Source: Desulfarculales bacterium UBA702
GTDB taxonomy: Bacteria; Desulfobacterota; Syntrophobacteria; Syntrophobacterales; Syntrophobacteraceae
Assembly: GCA_002298165.1 (NCBI GenBank)
Contig: DBMI01000030.1
Span: forward strand, 26,035-90,034
Direction of reading: 5' to 3'
Length of the DNA: 64,000 nt
Shown piece after piece: positions 16,928-25,278 of the stretch (position 1 is the stretch's first letter; the number at the start of each line of letters is the position of its first letter). The notes beneath the pieces are model-generated. The model was not told the origin of the DNA. It did no database searches and saw only the letters and a program-made list of their open reading frames with translations. A program made the position numbers and the translations under genes.

Positions 16928-17726
16928 GCCCCCTCCCCTGGATGATGTAGTAGACGCCGGGCTTTGTTCCGAGTTCAGGCTTTCGTGTTATCGAGAAGTG
17001 GGCGGCAAGAAGCTTACGTATCTCGCTTTCAGGATCTTCAAGGTCGCCGAAAATGATTGCCTCGCAATTTTGCTCTTTGCAGGCTTCGACGCACAACGGA
17101 GCCTTCCCGGCACTAAGCCGTTCTTCGCAGAAGTTGCAGTTTTCGACCACGCCGCTTTCCCTGGTTGGAAAGGCATGGTTTAGTTCGCTCTTTATGTGTT
17201 CTCGCGGCTCCTTGAAGTTGAAGCTCCTGGCCCCGTAAGGACAGGCCGCCATGCAGTAGCGGCAGCCGATGCAGCGATGATAATCTATCATCGTGATACC
17301 ATCAGGTCGTTTGAATGTAGCCCTTGTCGGGCAGACACGGGCGCAGGGAGCGTTTTCACAGTGATTGCATAAGACAAGGAAGGGCTTTTCGCGTAAATCC
17401 GGCGGTTCAAGCCCACTTAGCCGGCCCGGGAATGCATTTTCGTACTTCTCTGTCCAGATCCACTTGATCTCTTCCTTCCGGTTTCCGATATCGGGCACGT
17501 TATGGCTGGTATGGCAGGCCAGGATGCATTCCCTGCACCCGGATTTCCCCTTCTCCCAACATTTCTTCATGTCTATCGCCATGCCCCAGCGCCCGACACC
17601 AAGCGCCTTTGAATTCTCCGCCGGTTTCTCGAAATCTTCCGCAAACACACCCCAAACCTTAGATGTACCAAGCCCAAGAGCGCAGGTTCCGCCGATTCGC
17701 AAAAATTTCCTTCTATTTGCCTCCAT
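16920..17726 (-). CDS. dsrO: DsrO, periplasmic iron-sulfur protein
   Basis: A 268-residue protein with a Tat signal NRRKFLRIGGTCALGLG, so it is exported folded to the periplasm. It is a multi-cluster ferredoxin: the Cys groups CRECILACH, CNHCENAPCARVCP, CIGCRYCMAACPYG and CNFCEERL show four cubane-binding segments, as in PhsB/HybA-type subunits. It passes electrons between DsrJ and DsrP. The ATG at 17726 shares its A with the dsrJ stop (TGATG) and has GGGAG eight bases upstream; a TTG one codon earlier is less likely. Confidence 0.96.
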   Translation of the reverse strand: MEANRRKFLRIGGTCALGLGTSKVWGVFAEDFEKPAENSKALGVGRWGMAIDMKKCWEKGKSGCRECILACHTSHNVPDIGNRKEEIKWIWTEKYENAFPGRLSGLEPPDLREKPFLVLCNHCENAPCARVCPTRATFKRPDGITMIDYHRCIGCRYCMAACPYGARSFNFKEPREHIKSELNHAFPTRESGVVENCNFCEERLSAGKAPLCVEACKEQNCEAIIFGDLEDPESEIRKLLAAHFSITRKPELGTKPGVYYIIQGRGHA

Positions 17727-18136
17727 CAATCATTCTCCCTGGGGGCAATGTGACACGTCCAACAATATGGCGTCGAACTTGAGAGTCCGACATACCTGTG
17801 ACATGTGTCGCAAAAAGTGGTTTTGTTGGAGTGGCACTTCAGGCATTCGTTCTGAAAACTCATTTCGTGGATTTTGCCGTCCATGCCGGTATAGATTCTC
17901 CTGCCGTTGCGCACGACCTCGGTCCTCCACTGGTCCAGAAGCCGCATATGTCCGATGCGCATCTCATCTTTGGCCAGAACGCACTTTTTTTGCACCATCT
18001 CGAGGATGGCGGGCGTATCCAGTTTAGGCTCAGGGGACGGAGAAACCTTGCCGCGGTTAAACCAGACCGGGAATGTTGCCAGTGCGATGAAAACTATCAG
18101 GCCGGAAATGACATACCTGCCGTCATATATCTTCAT
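17726..18136 (-). CDS. dsrJ: DsrJ, triheme cytochrome c
   Basis: A 136-residue cytochrome with an uncleaved N-terminal anchor (GLIVFIALATFPVWF, about 12-26) and three heme c sites: CLKCH (98-102), CDTCH (109-113) and CWTCH (125-129). KKCVLAKDEMRIGHM (50-64) holds the Cys and Met/His residues that act as unusual distal heme ligands in DsrJ of other organisms. It sits on the periplasmic side of the DsrMKJOP complex. Its start lies within the end of dsrK (14-base overlap). Confidence 0.96.
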   Translation of the reverse strand: MKIYDGRYVISGLIVFIALATFPVWFNRGKVSPSPEPKLDTPAILEMVQKKCVLAKDEMRIGHMRLLDQWRTEVVRNGRRIYTGMDGKIHEMSFQNECLKCHSNKTTFCDTCHRYVGLSSSTPYCWTCHIAPREND

Positions 18137-19742
18137 CTTCGACCGCCTCCGTTCCGGGTAGAGGCTCTCCTCTCAGATCGGTCTTCCTCTCGGTCTCGCC
18201 TTGCATGACCAGCGCATTTCCAACAAGCTCGTGCACTCCGTAAACCGAGACACCGGGCACCCAGTAATCCATTAGGGTTGTAAGCGCCGAGCGATCGATC
18301 GCGCAGATGCAAGAGAGCGCATTTACTCCATGCCGCTCTTGGACGAATCGAACCGCATTAGCCCTGGGCAGGCCACCGCGCATCCTCATTTCAATGAATT
18401 CGTCATTATTTAGGCCGGAACCGCTGCCGCAACAGAAGGTCTGCTCACGAATGGTTTCGCGAGGCATCTCATAAAAATTATTGCAAACCGACTTTATCAC
18501 ATAACGGGGCTCTTCGAAAAAGCCCATCCCGCGCGAGGTGTTGCACGAATCGTGGTAGGTCATAACCAGGTTGTTATTGCGGCCGGAATGGAGTTTCAGT
18601 TTTCCATTCTTTATGAGATCAGCGGTAAACTCGACAATGTGTACCATCTTTGTGGAAGAGGCATTTTCAAAAACAGTTCCAGTAACAGGGGATTTCGGAA
18701 CCTCCAGGAAATCGGCCGGGCCGTTCATCGTGTCCATATACTGGTTAACCGCGCGCCACATGTGGCCACACTCCCCGCCCAGCATCCACTTGACGCCAAG
18801 ACGCCTGGCTTCGGCATACATCTTCGAGTTCAGTCTCTTCATCATCTCGTGGGAAGTGAACATTCCGAAGTTTCCACCCTCGGAGGCGTAGGTGCTCAGG
18901 GTATAATCGAGCCCGATTTCGTGGAAAAGCATCAAGTAGCCCATCATGGTGTAGGTGCCGGGGTCGGCGAACACATCGCCGGATGGCGTAATAAAAAGTA
19001 CTTCCGCTCCTTTGCGATTAAAACTCGGCTCTATTCGAACCCCCGAGACCGCTTCGATCTCGTCAACGAAGAAATCGATCATGTCCTTGAAGGCGTGAGG
19101 CTGAATTCCAAGGTGATTTCCGGTGTGATAGCAGTTGGCAACAGATCCGGCGATCCAGTCGATGTTGAGGCCTAGAAGGTTCAGCAACTCGCGGGCGATC
19201 ATCGTTATCTCGGCGGTGTCAATCCCGAACGGGCAGAATACCGAACACCTGCGACATTCCGTGCACTGGAAGAAATAATAGAACCACTCTTTAACGACGG
19301 ATTCGGTCAGTTTGCGGGCGCCTGCAAGTCTCCCCATTATTTTGCCGGCAAGCGTAAATTCCCCCCTGTATATTGACCTCAACAGCTCGGATCGCAAAAC
19401 AGGCATGTTTTTGGGATCGCCCGAACCTAAATAGAAATGGCATTTGTCGGCGCAGGCACCGCACCGGACGCATACATCCATAAAAATTCGGAGCGACCGG
19501 AATTTTTCAAGCCGTTCCCGTATCCCTTCAAAAACGATCCTTTTCCAGTTCGCGGGCAGTTTCCAATCGTGATTCGCGGGAGACCACTCCCTGCCATTGA
19601 GAAACCCTACCGCTTCCAGATTTTTGGCTCTTGCCGGATGGCTCCACGTACCCGAGCGAAAATCGACTGAGGTATCCATCCACCCTTTTTTTGGGAGCGC
19701 ATGGTCCAGCCCGAGTTCGCTTGGTTTTGGAAGCCTGGCCAA
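18123..19742 (-). CDS. dsrK: DsrK, iron-sulfur catalytic subunit
   Basis: A 539-residue cytoplasmic protein of the HdrD/CCG family. It has two [4Fe-4S] motifs, CVRCGACADKC (C91, C94, C97, C101) and CTECRRCSVFC (C160, C163, C166, C170). Its C-terminal CCG domain contains TYHDSCNTSRG and FCCGSGSG, which bind the special cluster thought to reduce the DsrC trisulfide. It is the subunit that meets DsrC. The start is TTG at 19742, six bases after the dsrM stop, with AGGT upstream. It is full length for the family and all key cysteines are present. Confidence 0.96.
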   Translation of the reverse strand: MARLPKPSELGLDHALPKKGWMDTSVDFRSGTWSHPARAKNLEAVGFLNGREWSPANHDWKLPANWKRIVFEGIRERLEKFRSLRIFMDVCVRCGACADKCHFYLGSGDPKNMPVLRSELLRSIYRGEFTLAGKIMGRLAGARKLTESVVKEWFYYFFQCTECRRCSVFCPFGIDTAEITMIARELLNLLGLNIDWIAGSVANCYHTGNHLGIQPHAFKDMIDFFVDEIEAVSGVRIEPSFNRKGAEVLFITPSGDVFADPGTYTMMGYLMLFHEIGLDYTLSTYASEGGNFGMFTSHEMMKRLNSKMYAEARRLGVKWMLGGECGHMWRAVNQYMDTMNGPADFLEVPKSPVTGTVFENASSTKMVHIVEFTADLIKNGKLKLHSGRNNNLVMTYHDSCNTSRGMGFFEEPRYVIKSVCNNFYEMPRETIREQTFCCGSGSGLNNDEFIEMRMRGGLPRANAVRFVQERHGVNALSCICAIDRSALTTLMDYWVPGVSVYGVHELVGNALVMQGETERKTDLRGEPLPGTEAVEDEDI

Positions 19743-19748
19743 GGTTAC

Positions 19749-20783
19749 CTACTTCTTCGTCAATGAATATATCGCGGGTCCCCCGGCGGCGATGTCTTTT
19801 GCCACCGGCAGCCCGGCCTCGATCATTTTCTCCCTGAAACGCTCCTCGTACTCGACGTAGGTTTGCACCTCTACCGGATAATCCCAGGGGTTCACATGAC
19901 GGCGCATGCGGCTGTCGTTGGGCAGGTTCATTGTCGGGGAAAAGAAAATGCCGCCGGCGTGAATGAGCTTGCTGAACGGAAAATAGGCGATAAGCGTGCA
20001 TACCAGGAATAAATGAATATAAAACAGGGTCCCTATTCCCTCCGGCACCACGCACTGAAAGTTGATCAGCCCTATCGCGAGTTGTTTTACCTTTAGCAGG
20101 TCAACCCTGGTGAAATAGCGGAGGAGGATTCCGGTTACCCCGATTGCCAGAATGAGCGACAGCGGCAAATAATCGGCTGGAATCGAAATGTATCGTATTC
20201 GCGGTATGATGAGTCTTCTCAAGAGAAGATAAGTTACGGCAATCATGAAAACCGCGTCGGATACATAAATCCCAGGCAGTCCGACTTGCAGGAACCCGTC
20301 CATCCCGCCCAATACCGGCACGAATGATGGCACAGGTTCGGCGAAAAACCTCAAATGCCGCAAAATTATCACCAATAAAGAGTAATGTAAGGCCAGCCCG
20401 CCGAGCCAGAGCCATTTTTCCCATTGATAATAAAGTGTGGGGCCTTTATCGACTTCTGCTCTGGTGTTCCTGAAAAGGGACCTGAAAAAGAGCACTTCCA
20501 TGATAAATCTGCCCAGAACTTCGATCTTGTTGCATGGGTTGTCAAACCTGTCGCGCTTGATCCAAGGCAATGTCTTTTGCTGGCCGGCGGTTGTCGGAAT
20601 CCTGAAAGGAACTGGCGAACTGGCCCAGTTGAGCACACGGTAAACAACTCCCGAAATGAGGAGAATGAAAGCCGCATAGGGGATTGCCACGCCAAAAACC
20701 CTGCTGAGCCCCGCCGCCTCAATTCCCAGAAAAGCAGCCACGACCAGCGCTAAAACAGCCATCAAAGAAATAATGAAGTTCAT
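19749..20783 (-). CDS. dsrM: DsrM, NarI-like cytochrome b subunit
   Basis: A 344-residue membrane protein with about six helices. The helices include the N-terminal MNFIISLMAVLALVVAAFLG, a second one around AAFILLISGVVYRVLNW, and a NarI-like core with EKWLWLGGLALHYSLLVIIL and ILAIGVTGILLRYFTRV; histidines in the core helices can bind heme b. It forms the quinone module with DsrK, as NarI does for nitrate reductase. The C-terminus is a cytoplasmic charged tail. The ribosome-binding site is weak, so expression may be coupled to the gene in front (45-base gap). Confidence 0.94.
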   Translation of the reverse strand: MNFIISLMAVLALVVAAFLGIEAAGLSRVFGVAIPYAAFILLISGVVYRVLNWASSPVPFRIPTTAGQQKTLPWIKRDRFDNPCNKIEVLGRFIMEVLFFRSLFRNTRAEVDKGPTLYYQWEKWLWLGGLALHYSLLVIILRHLRFFAEPVPSFVPVLGGMDGFLQVGLPGIYVSDAVFMIAVTYLLLRRLIIPRIRYISIPADYLPLSLILAIGVTGILLRYFTRVDLLKVKQLAIGLINFQCVVPEGIGTLFYIHLFLVCTLIAYFPFSKLIHAGGIFFSPTMNLPNDSRMRRHVNPWDYPVEVQTYVEYEERFREKMIEAGLPVAKDIAAGGPAIYSLTKK

Positions 20784-20828
20784 TTAGAAAACTCGTTTCG
20801 CACCAAACCGATTTTGAAGTGCTCTATT

Positions 20829-21368
20829 TCAGTGATCAAGGCTCTCGGACCTACATCCAGGGACTTCAACAATAACCCGAGCCCTTAGCAGAAGCCTGTT
20901 TGTCCTGTTCTTTATCTCATTTATCCTTATTTCGTGCAGGGTTTCTCGGCATTTAGAATAAACGTCCATGGCTGCAAGGGCCAACCCATCCACCCTTGCG
21001 TCGAATTCCGCCAGATCAGAAAGCTCGACCTTACCTTGGGTTGTATCGGTATCCATGAACCGGCGTGCGAGATCTTTCAGCAAGAAAACGAACGCGAGTG
21101 CCCGTGATGGCGCCAAATCCTGGACTGCCCTTATCCGGATTATCCGGTCCAGCGGCAGCAATATTTCATCCATCCGGTTTTCACCGAAAAATTCATCCAG
21201 GATATCAGCCATCGAGCTTAAAGTTGTCTGCCCTACAGGATTTGCAAATCGGTTGGACTCCCGCTTCAGCATTGCTGCCGCCTCAGGCGCATAGGCTCGG
21301 GTAAATAAATCGAACCAGCTCTCCAGCAACTCCTTTTTCCTGGGCAGGAGGAGATTTTCAATGCTCAT
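20829..21368 (-). CDS. RsbRD N-terminal-like regulator at head of dsr operon
   Basis: A 179-residue all-helical soluble protein. MSIENLLLPRKKELLESWFDLFTRAYAPEA is the signature opening of the RsbRD/RsbT co-antagonist N-terminal domain, a globin-like sensor fold found on its own next to dsrMKJOP in other sulfate reducers (from family knowledge). Residues ANRFANPVGQT-like (SNRFANPVGQ, about 39-48) are also typical. No STAS domain is fused. GGAGGAACCGTC gives a strong start at 21368. It is the first gene of the operon. It probably senses or regulates, but no partner STAS/RsbT protein is encoded in the window. Confidence 0.8.
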   Translation of the reverse strand: MSIENLLLPRKKELLESWFDLFTRAYAPEAAAMLKRESNRFANPVGQTTLSSMADILDEFFGENRMDEILLPLDRIIRIRAVQDLAPSRALAFVFLLKDLARRFMDTDTTQGKVELSDLAEFDARVDGLALAAMDVYSKCRETLHEIRINEIKNRTNRLLLRARVIVEVPGCRSESLDH

Positions 21369-21395
21369 GACGGTTCCTCCGGGGAATAGGGGCAG

Positions 21396-21438
21396 GCTAT
21401 AAATGCTTTATAGATTTCAAGTGTGAGAAATATCACAC
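21396..21438 (-). promoter_or_regulatory. CRP/HcpR-type operator and possible promoter of the dsr operon
   Basis: GTGTGA-GAAATA-TCACAC at 21421-21438 is a perfect 18-base palindrome of the form TGTGA-N6-TCACA, the recognition pattern of CRP and HcpR-like regulators. On the minus strand a TATAGC hexamer lies at 21401-21396. A start near 21389 would put the palindrome centre close to -41, the classical position for an activator touching RNA polymerase. The first start codon is at 21368. The palindrome is seen directly; the regulator and the transcription start are inferred. Confidence 0.6.
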
Positions 21439-21664
21439 CGGAGCCATTTAACCAGCACGATTTGAAAGGTCAAGGAAAACAGAGCAAATCTGGTATATTA
21501 TAAGTTCCTGTGTCAGCATTGATTTTCGGATATGGAGGGCAAAAACGGGGAAGCACGGCTGCCGATCCCTAATGCGCATGGGAGTTTCAGGAGCATGCTG
21601 TCTTCAGTACCCTATCAGGCATTAAATTGGCCAACTATTATATCGACTCATGATTCACCGGTAC

Positions 21665-22204
21665 CTAGACGCGAATGTCCACTTCGTAGAAACCACTTCG
21701 CAAAGAGTACTTCACCTCATAGCCGAGTTCCAGGAGTAGCCGCCTCATTGTCTTGTTCTGGATATCCATCATGCTTTTAAAATGAGAAAAACCATGCTCC
21801 TTACCGATAGCAACCGTCTTTGCCAACAATGATTTGCCGAGGCCAAGGCGCTGCCAGTCGTCCCGAACAGCAACAGCGAGGTCGCTAATTCCGTCTTTGG
21901 AATCGAAAAAATAACGGCCTACGGCAATAATGGCGTCTCTGGCATCCTCTTGAGCCACGGCGACAAGGGCAAAGTCGCTGCTGTAGTTGAGGTGCGTGAA
22001 ATGATGGATCATCTCCGCGGAAAGGGCATCAATGCGCCATAGGAATCGCAGGTACAATGACTGAGGAGACATTTTATTGAATAGATCAATCAGAAGATTT
22101 CCATCCGTTTTCCGAATAGGTCTGAGAAATACTTGCCTGCCATCCTTAAGCGTAAGGAGGCTCTCATATTTAGGAGGATAGTCTTCGTCGAAAGTTCCCG
22201 GCAT
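21665..22204 (-). CDS. GNAT-family N-acetyltransferase
   Basis: A 179-residue acetyltransferase domain. Features are GRQVFLRPIRKTDGNLLIDL (N-terminal strand and helix), SLYLRFLW, the acetyl-CoA loop DDWQRLGLGKSLLAKTV (the Q/R-X-X-G-X-G/A motif) and the C-terminal IQNKTMRRLLLELGYEV. It resembles the GNAT domain that follows acyl-CoA synthetase domains in protein acetyltransferases (Pat), but stands alone here. The ATG at 22204 is chosen since it follows the stop of the acyl-CoA dehydrogenase gene by seven bases; an upstream frame reaching 22267 overlaps that gene. It may acetylate lysines of metabolic enzymes such as its operon neighbour; that is inference. Confidence 0.8.
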   Translation of the reverse strand: MPGTFDEDYPPKYESLLTLKDGRQVFLRPIRKTDGNLLIDLFNKMSPQSLYLRFLWRIDALSAEMIHHFTHLNYSSDFALVAVAQEDARDAIIAVGRYFFDSKDGISDLAVAVRDDWQRLGLGKSLLAKTVAIGKEHGFSHFKSMMDIQNKTMRRLLLELGYEVKYSLRSGFYEVDIRV

Positions 22205-22211
22205 ATTCTTT

Positions 22212-23429
22212 CTAACTTGACGGCGCGATGCCCCGCTGCCCGGCTTTGGTTTCACAAGCAAAAGCATCCATACCTGTAATGTCGCGGCCTATTACCAGGG
22301 TATGTATGTCTTCCGTGCCCTCGTAGGTATTTACAGTTTCCAGGTTCAGCATGTGGCGGATGACTGGAAATCCAAGACTGATGCCGTTAGCCCCCAATAT
22401 GTCACGGGCAATCCTGGCGATCTTCAGTGCCTGGGATGCATTATTCATTTTCGCCATTGAGATGTGAGTATGTCGCGCTTTGCCTTCGTCCTTAAGACGA
22501 CCCAGGCGACTGCAAAGAAGCTGTGCCTTGGTTATTTCGGTAACCATCCAGGCGAGCTTTTGCTGGACAAGCTGAAATGACGCCAGTGGTGCTCCGAACT
22601 GAATACGCGAGCGAGCATACTTAAGCACCGTCTCGAAGCAGGCCATCGCAGCCCCAACCGCCCCCCAGGCTATTCCGTAGCGTGCCTCACTAAGGCACCT
22701 GAGAGCGGATCCCAGACCAATAGTTCCCGGCAGCAGGTTTTCGGCCGGGGTTACGACATCATCAAGGACAAGGGCCGAGGTTATAGATGCACGCAATGAA
22801 AATTTGCGTGAGATGTCATGCGCTGCAAATCCGGGGGTCCCCTTCTCGATCAGAAATCCACGAATGGGTCCCGTGCCACCGTCTGTTTTCGCCCAAACCA
22901 CGGCGACATCGGCGATGCTGCCGTTTGTGATCCACATTTTCCGGCCGTTAAGAATGAAGCCCTCGCCGTCGCGCACTGCCGTCGTCCGCATGCTCCCCGG
23001 GTCCGACCCGGCATCGGGCTCGGTAAGTCCAAAGCAGCCGATGGCTTTTCCGGATCTAAGCAGCGGCAGCCACCGCTCTTTTTGCTCGGGGCTTCCGTAT
23101 TCAGCTATGGGGAACATCACCAGAGCGTTCATAACCGATACGAACGAGCGCAGCCCGCTGTCGCCCCTTTCCAATTCGCGGCAAACGAGGCCAAAAGCGG
23201 TGTTATTTTCACCCCGTCCCCCATATTCTTTCATTTTGAATCCGAAAAGACCCATTTGGGCCATTTCCGGAATCAGGTCGAGCGGAAATATCCCCTGCTC
23301 GAAATATTCCGCGGCCTTGGGCAGGTACTTGGAGTCGATCCAGGATCGCACCGTATCCCTGATCCCCTTTTCCTGATCGGAGAGGAGATCCTCGCATAGA
23401 AAGTAGTCGATATCGCCGAATTGATTCAT
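22212..23429 (-). CDS. gcdH: Glutaryl-CoA dehydrogenase
   Basis: A 405-residue flavoenzyme of the acyl-CoA dehydrogenase family. CFGLTEPDAGSDPGSMRTTA and KMWITNGSIADVAVVWAKT are the FAD/substrate-binding signatures. The end GANGISLGFPVIRHMLNLE and NTYEGTEDIHTLVIGRDITG matches glutaryl-CoA dehydrogenase, with the catalytic base Glu370 in TYEGT. The enzyme oxidises glutaryl-CoA to glutaconyl-CoA and, in decarboxylating forms, to crotonyl-CoA. In anaerobes it serves degradation of benzoate-type aromatics or lysine. Whether this one decarboxylates cannot be told from the sequence alone. A GNAT gene follows closely; the gene upstream is divergent. Confidence 0.9.
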   Translation of the reverse strand: MNQFGDIDYFLCEDLLSDQEKGIRDTVRSWIDSKYLPKAAEYFEQGIFPLDLIPEMAQMGLFGFKMKEYGGRGENNTAFGLVCRELERGDSGLRSFVSVMNALVMFPIAEYGSPEQKERWLPLLRSGKAIGCFGLTEPDAGSDPGSMRTTAVRDGEGFILNGRKMWITNGSIADVAVVWAKTDGGTGPIRGFLIEKGTPGFAAHDISRKFSLRASITSALVLDDVVTPAENLLPGTIGLGSALRCLSEARYGIAWGAVGAAMACFETVLKYARSRIQFGAPLASFQLVQQKLAWMVTEITKAQLLCSRLGRLKDEGKARHTHISMAKMNNASQALKIARIARDILGANGISLGFPVIRHMLNLETVNTYEGTEDIHTLVIGRDITGMDAFACETKAGQRGIAPSS

Positions 23430-23703
23430 GGAGTGGATCCTCGCTTTATTTTAGACCACGGAGCACCAGCGGATCAGCTTTATTCAGTTCAATTCTGCTC
23501 TGCTAAGGGCCGTCCATTTTGGTCCGCCACGATGAACATCCATCAAATAATCATCCAGGGAGGACCTCATAGGGGGGCAATCTCCCTTTTTTCAAATTTT
23601 CTCGATTCCTCATTTATCGAAGCTTGAAATTATGCCGTTATAATTGTAGTCAGAGACAGGACGATTCTGACAGGGGCTACTTCCAACCATCGGTACCAAA
23701 CGA

Positions 23704-25179
23704 ATGAATCTTGCTACAAAGCTTCAGAGTATTTTCCATGTCCACGACGGGCTTTGCAGAGGTCTGTCGCACTTTTCCGGTCCGAGCCGGGCTGCGCTTA
23801 TCTATGCCGACACCTGCGATTCCGATCCACGCATATACGACCCGCAAAACTTGATGGATGGACATCAGCCCATTATCGAAAAGATTTACCTTAAATCCGA
23901 CCATTGGCGCAAGAACACACCCGAAGTGCACCAGGTACGAATCTTCGGCAAGGTTTTTCCTGAAAAAAGTCCTGACCTGTCTGGACTGATATCATGCGGC
24001 GGCAGGACGCGTGGCATTTTCCACCAGGTTTGGTTTACCGAACATCATCCGACCATGTGCTCGACCGGCCCTACAGAGAGATGGCTCGAACATGCAGCCT
24101 GTTTGCTGGCCCATGACTGCTCGAATGAGGACTGGTTTTCTACGCGCAACTCCCAGTACGTGCTTCGCGAGTACGCAACTCATGCGGTGCGCGACTACAT
24201 TCGAGACGAACTTGATCTGAAGTTCGGCCTCGACAGCCGCATCGAGGTCTATCCAATCCTGGACGCAGTGCTCGGGATTTCCAAAACGCGAGAGGAAGGC
24301 GCCTGGCCGCGCGGCACCCTGGTATTTGTCGACCCGTCGATGATTCCATCTACCGAATTCCTGGTGCGTTTTCCCAATCCCGAGAAGCTAAAGCTGTCTA
24401 ATTTCAAGCATGTCAGAAAGCTCATACTCGCGGTCGAAAACTCCGAACGCAGGCTGGTCTCCGATGGACGCTATATTATCGGTGTCGCCAATCACAAAGG
24501 ATTACCTGACTGCCGAATAACGGCGGAGTTTCGTGGCGGCCACGGCTTCCTGCGATTTTCAGGCGAGCTGATTTGCAGTTTCTTTGACGGGAGTTTTCAT
24601 TCTTCAAATCGAAAACCAAATCTTGTCCAACTCGAGGAACTCCTCCTCGACCCGATAAGACATAATGGTGACCGGCATGAGCTTTTCAAGATAGTCTCCG
24701 GCATAGTGCTACGTGCTGGAGAGCAGCGTCACGGTGCTTCCATCGTGATCGACCTTAATAGAGAGCCAATCCATTTTTCCGGCCAGCGGCTCGAATCCCC
24801 TATCAACCTTTGTGATCCTCAGATGCTCGATCTCGCCAAGTCGCTCTCCAAAGTTGACGGGGCGCTCCATATAGGGGCCGACCTTTGCCTGCACGCATTC
24901 GCATGCCTGCTGGACGGTAGGTCGATTATCGGGGAGAACCGCGCGCGCGGAGCCAGATTTAATTCAGCGCTGAGGTTTACCGCTGAACATGAGAATATTA
25001 TAGTCGTAGTAGTTTCCTCGGACCGGCCGGTTTCGGTCATCCATGGAGGCATCGACCTCACCGCGAGGGCGGAATGGGAAACCATCAGCCAGCTTCTGTT
25101 CGAACCCCCGATCCTGGAAGAGTGGTTGGCGAAGTCGGCTGATGATGAACCTCCCCTGCTCTCTCCTGCAATTGCCTGA
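23704..25179 (+). CDS. Diadenylate-cyclase-like (DisA_N/DAC) protein with N-terminal sensor region
   Basis: A 491-residue protein. Residues about 335-465 follow the order of a diadenylate cyclase domain: EQRHGASIVIDLN, then DGALHIGADLCLHAFACLLDG with the nucleotide-binding DGA motif (385-387), then GARFNSALRF (416-425), and the final strands NIIVVVVSSDRPVSVIHGG. In true DisA/DacA enzymes the last motif is GTRHRAA; here RHR is replaced by RFN. Residues 1-330 form a large domain without transmembrane segments, reminiscent of the DACNV-type sensor regions fused to such domains. If active it would make c-di-AMP; loss of the His/Arg makes this uncertain. No clear ribosome-binding site precedes the ATG. 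Confidence 0.7.
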   Translation: MNLATKLQSIFHVHDGLCRGLSHFSGPSRAALIYADTCDSDPRIYDPQNLMDGHQPIIEKIYLKSDHWRKNTPEVHQVRIFGKVFPEKSPDLSGLISCGGRTRGIFHQVWFTEHHPTMCSTGPTERWLEHAACLLAHDCSNEDWFSTRNSQYVLREYATHAVRDYIRDELDLKFGLDSRIEVYPILDAVLGISKTREEGAWPRGTLVFVDPSMIPSTEFLVRFPNPEKLKLSNFKHVRKLILAVENSERRLVSDGRYIIGVANHKGLPDCRITAEFRGGHGFLRFSGELICSFFDGSFHSSNRKPNLVQLEELLLDPIRHNGDRHELFKIVSGIVLRAGEQRHGASIVIDLNREPIHFSGQRLESPINLCDPQMLDLAKSLSKVDGALHIGADLCLHAFACLLDGRSIIGENRARGARFNSALRFTAEHENIIVVVVSSDRPVSVIHGGIDLTARAEWETISQLLFEPPILEEWLAKSADDEPPLLSPAIA

Positions 25180-25278
25180 TTCAAGTCACTATAATTTTAT
25201 TGCCGGAGCACGGGAACCGCGGACCAAGAAGTTCTCGTGTCTTGGAAAATATCTCGATCCTCCTTGCATGGAGTAGAT

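Noticed and set aside
18552..19175. A 207-residue frame antisense to dsrK
   Set aside because: The dsrK frame carries all cluster cysteines and catalytic motifs; the opposite frame has none.
22804..23399. Two long frames antisense to glutaryl-CoA dehydrogenase
   Set aside because: Both overlap the same stretch in different frames, which is typical of codon-biased shadows, and neither has a start site.
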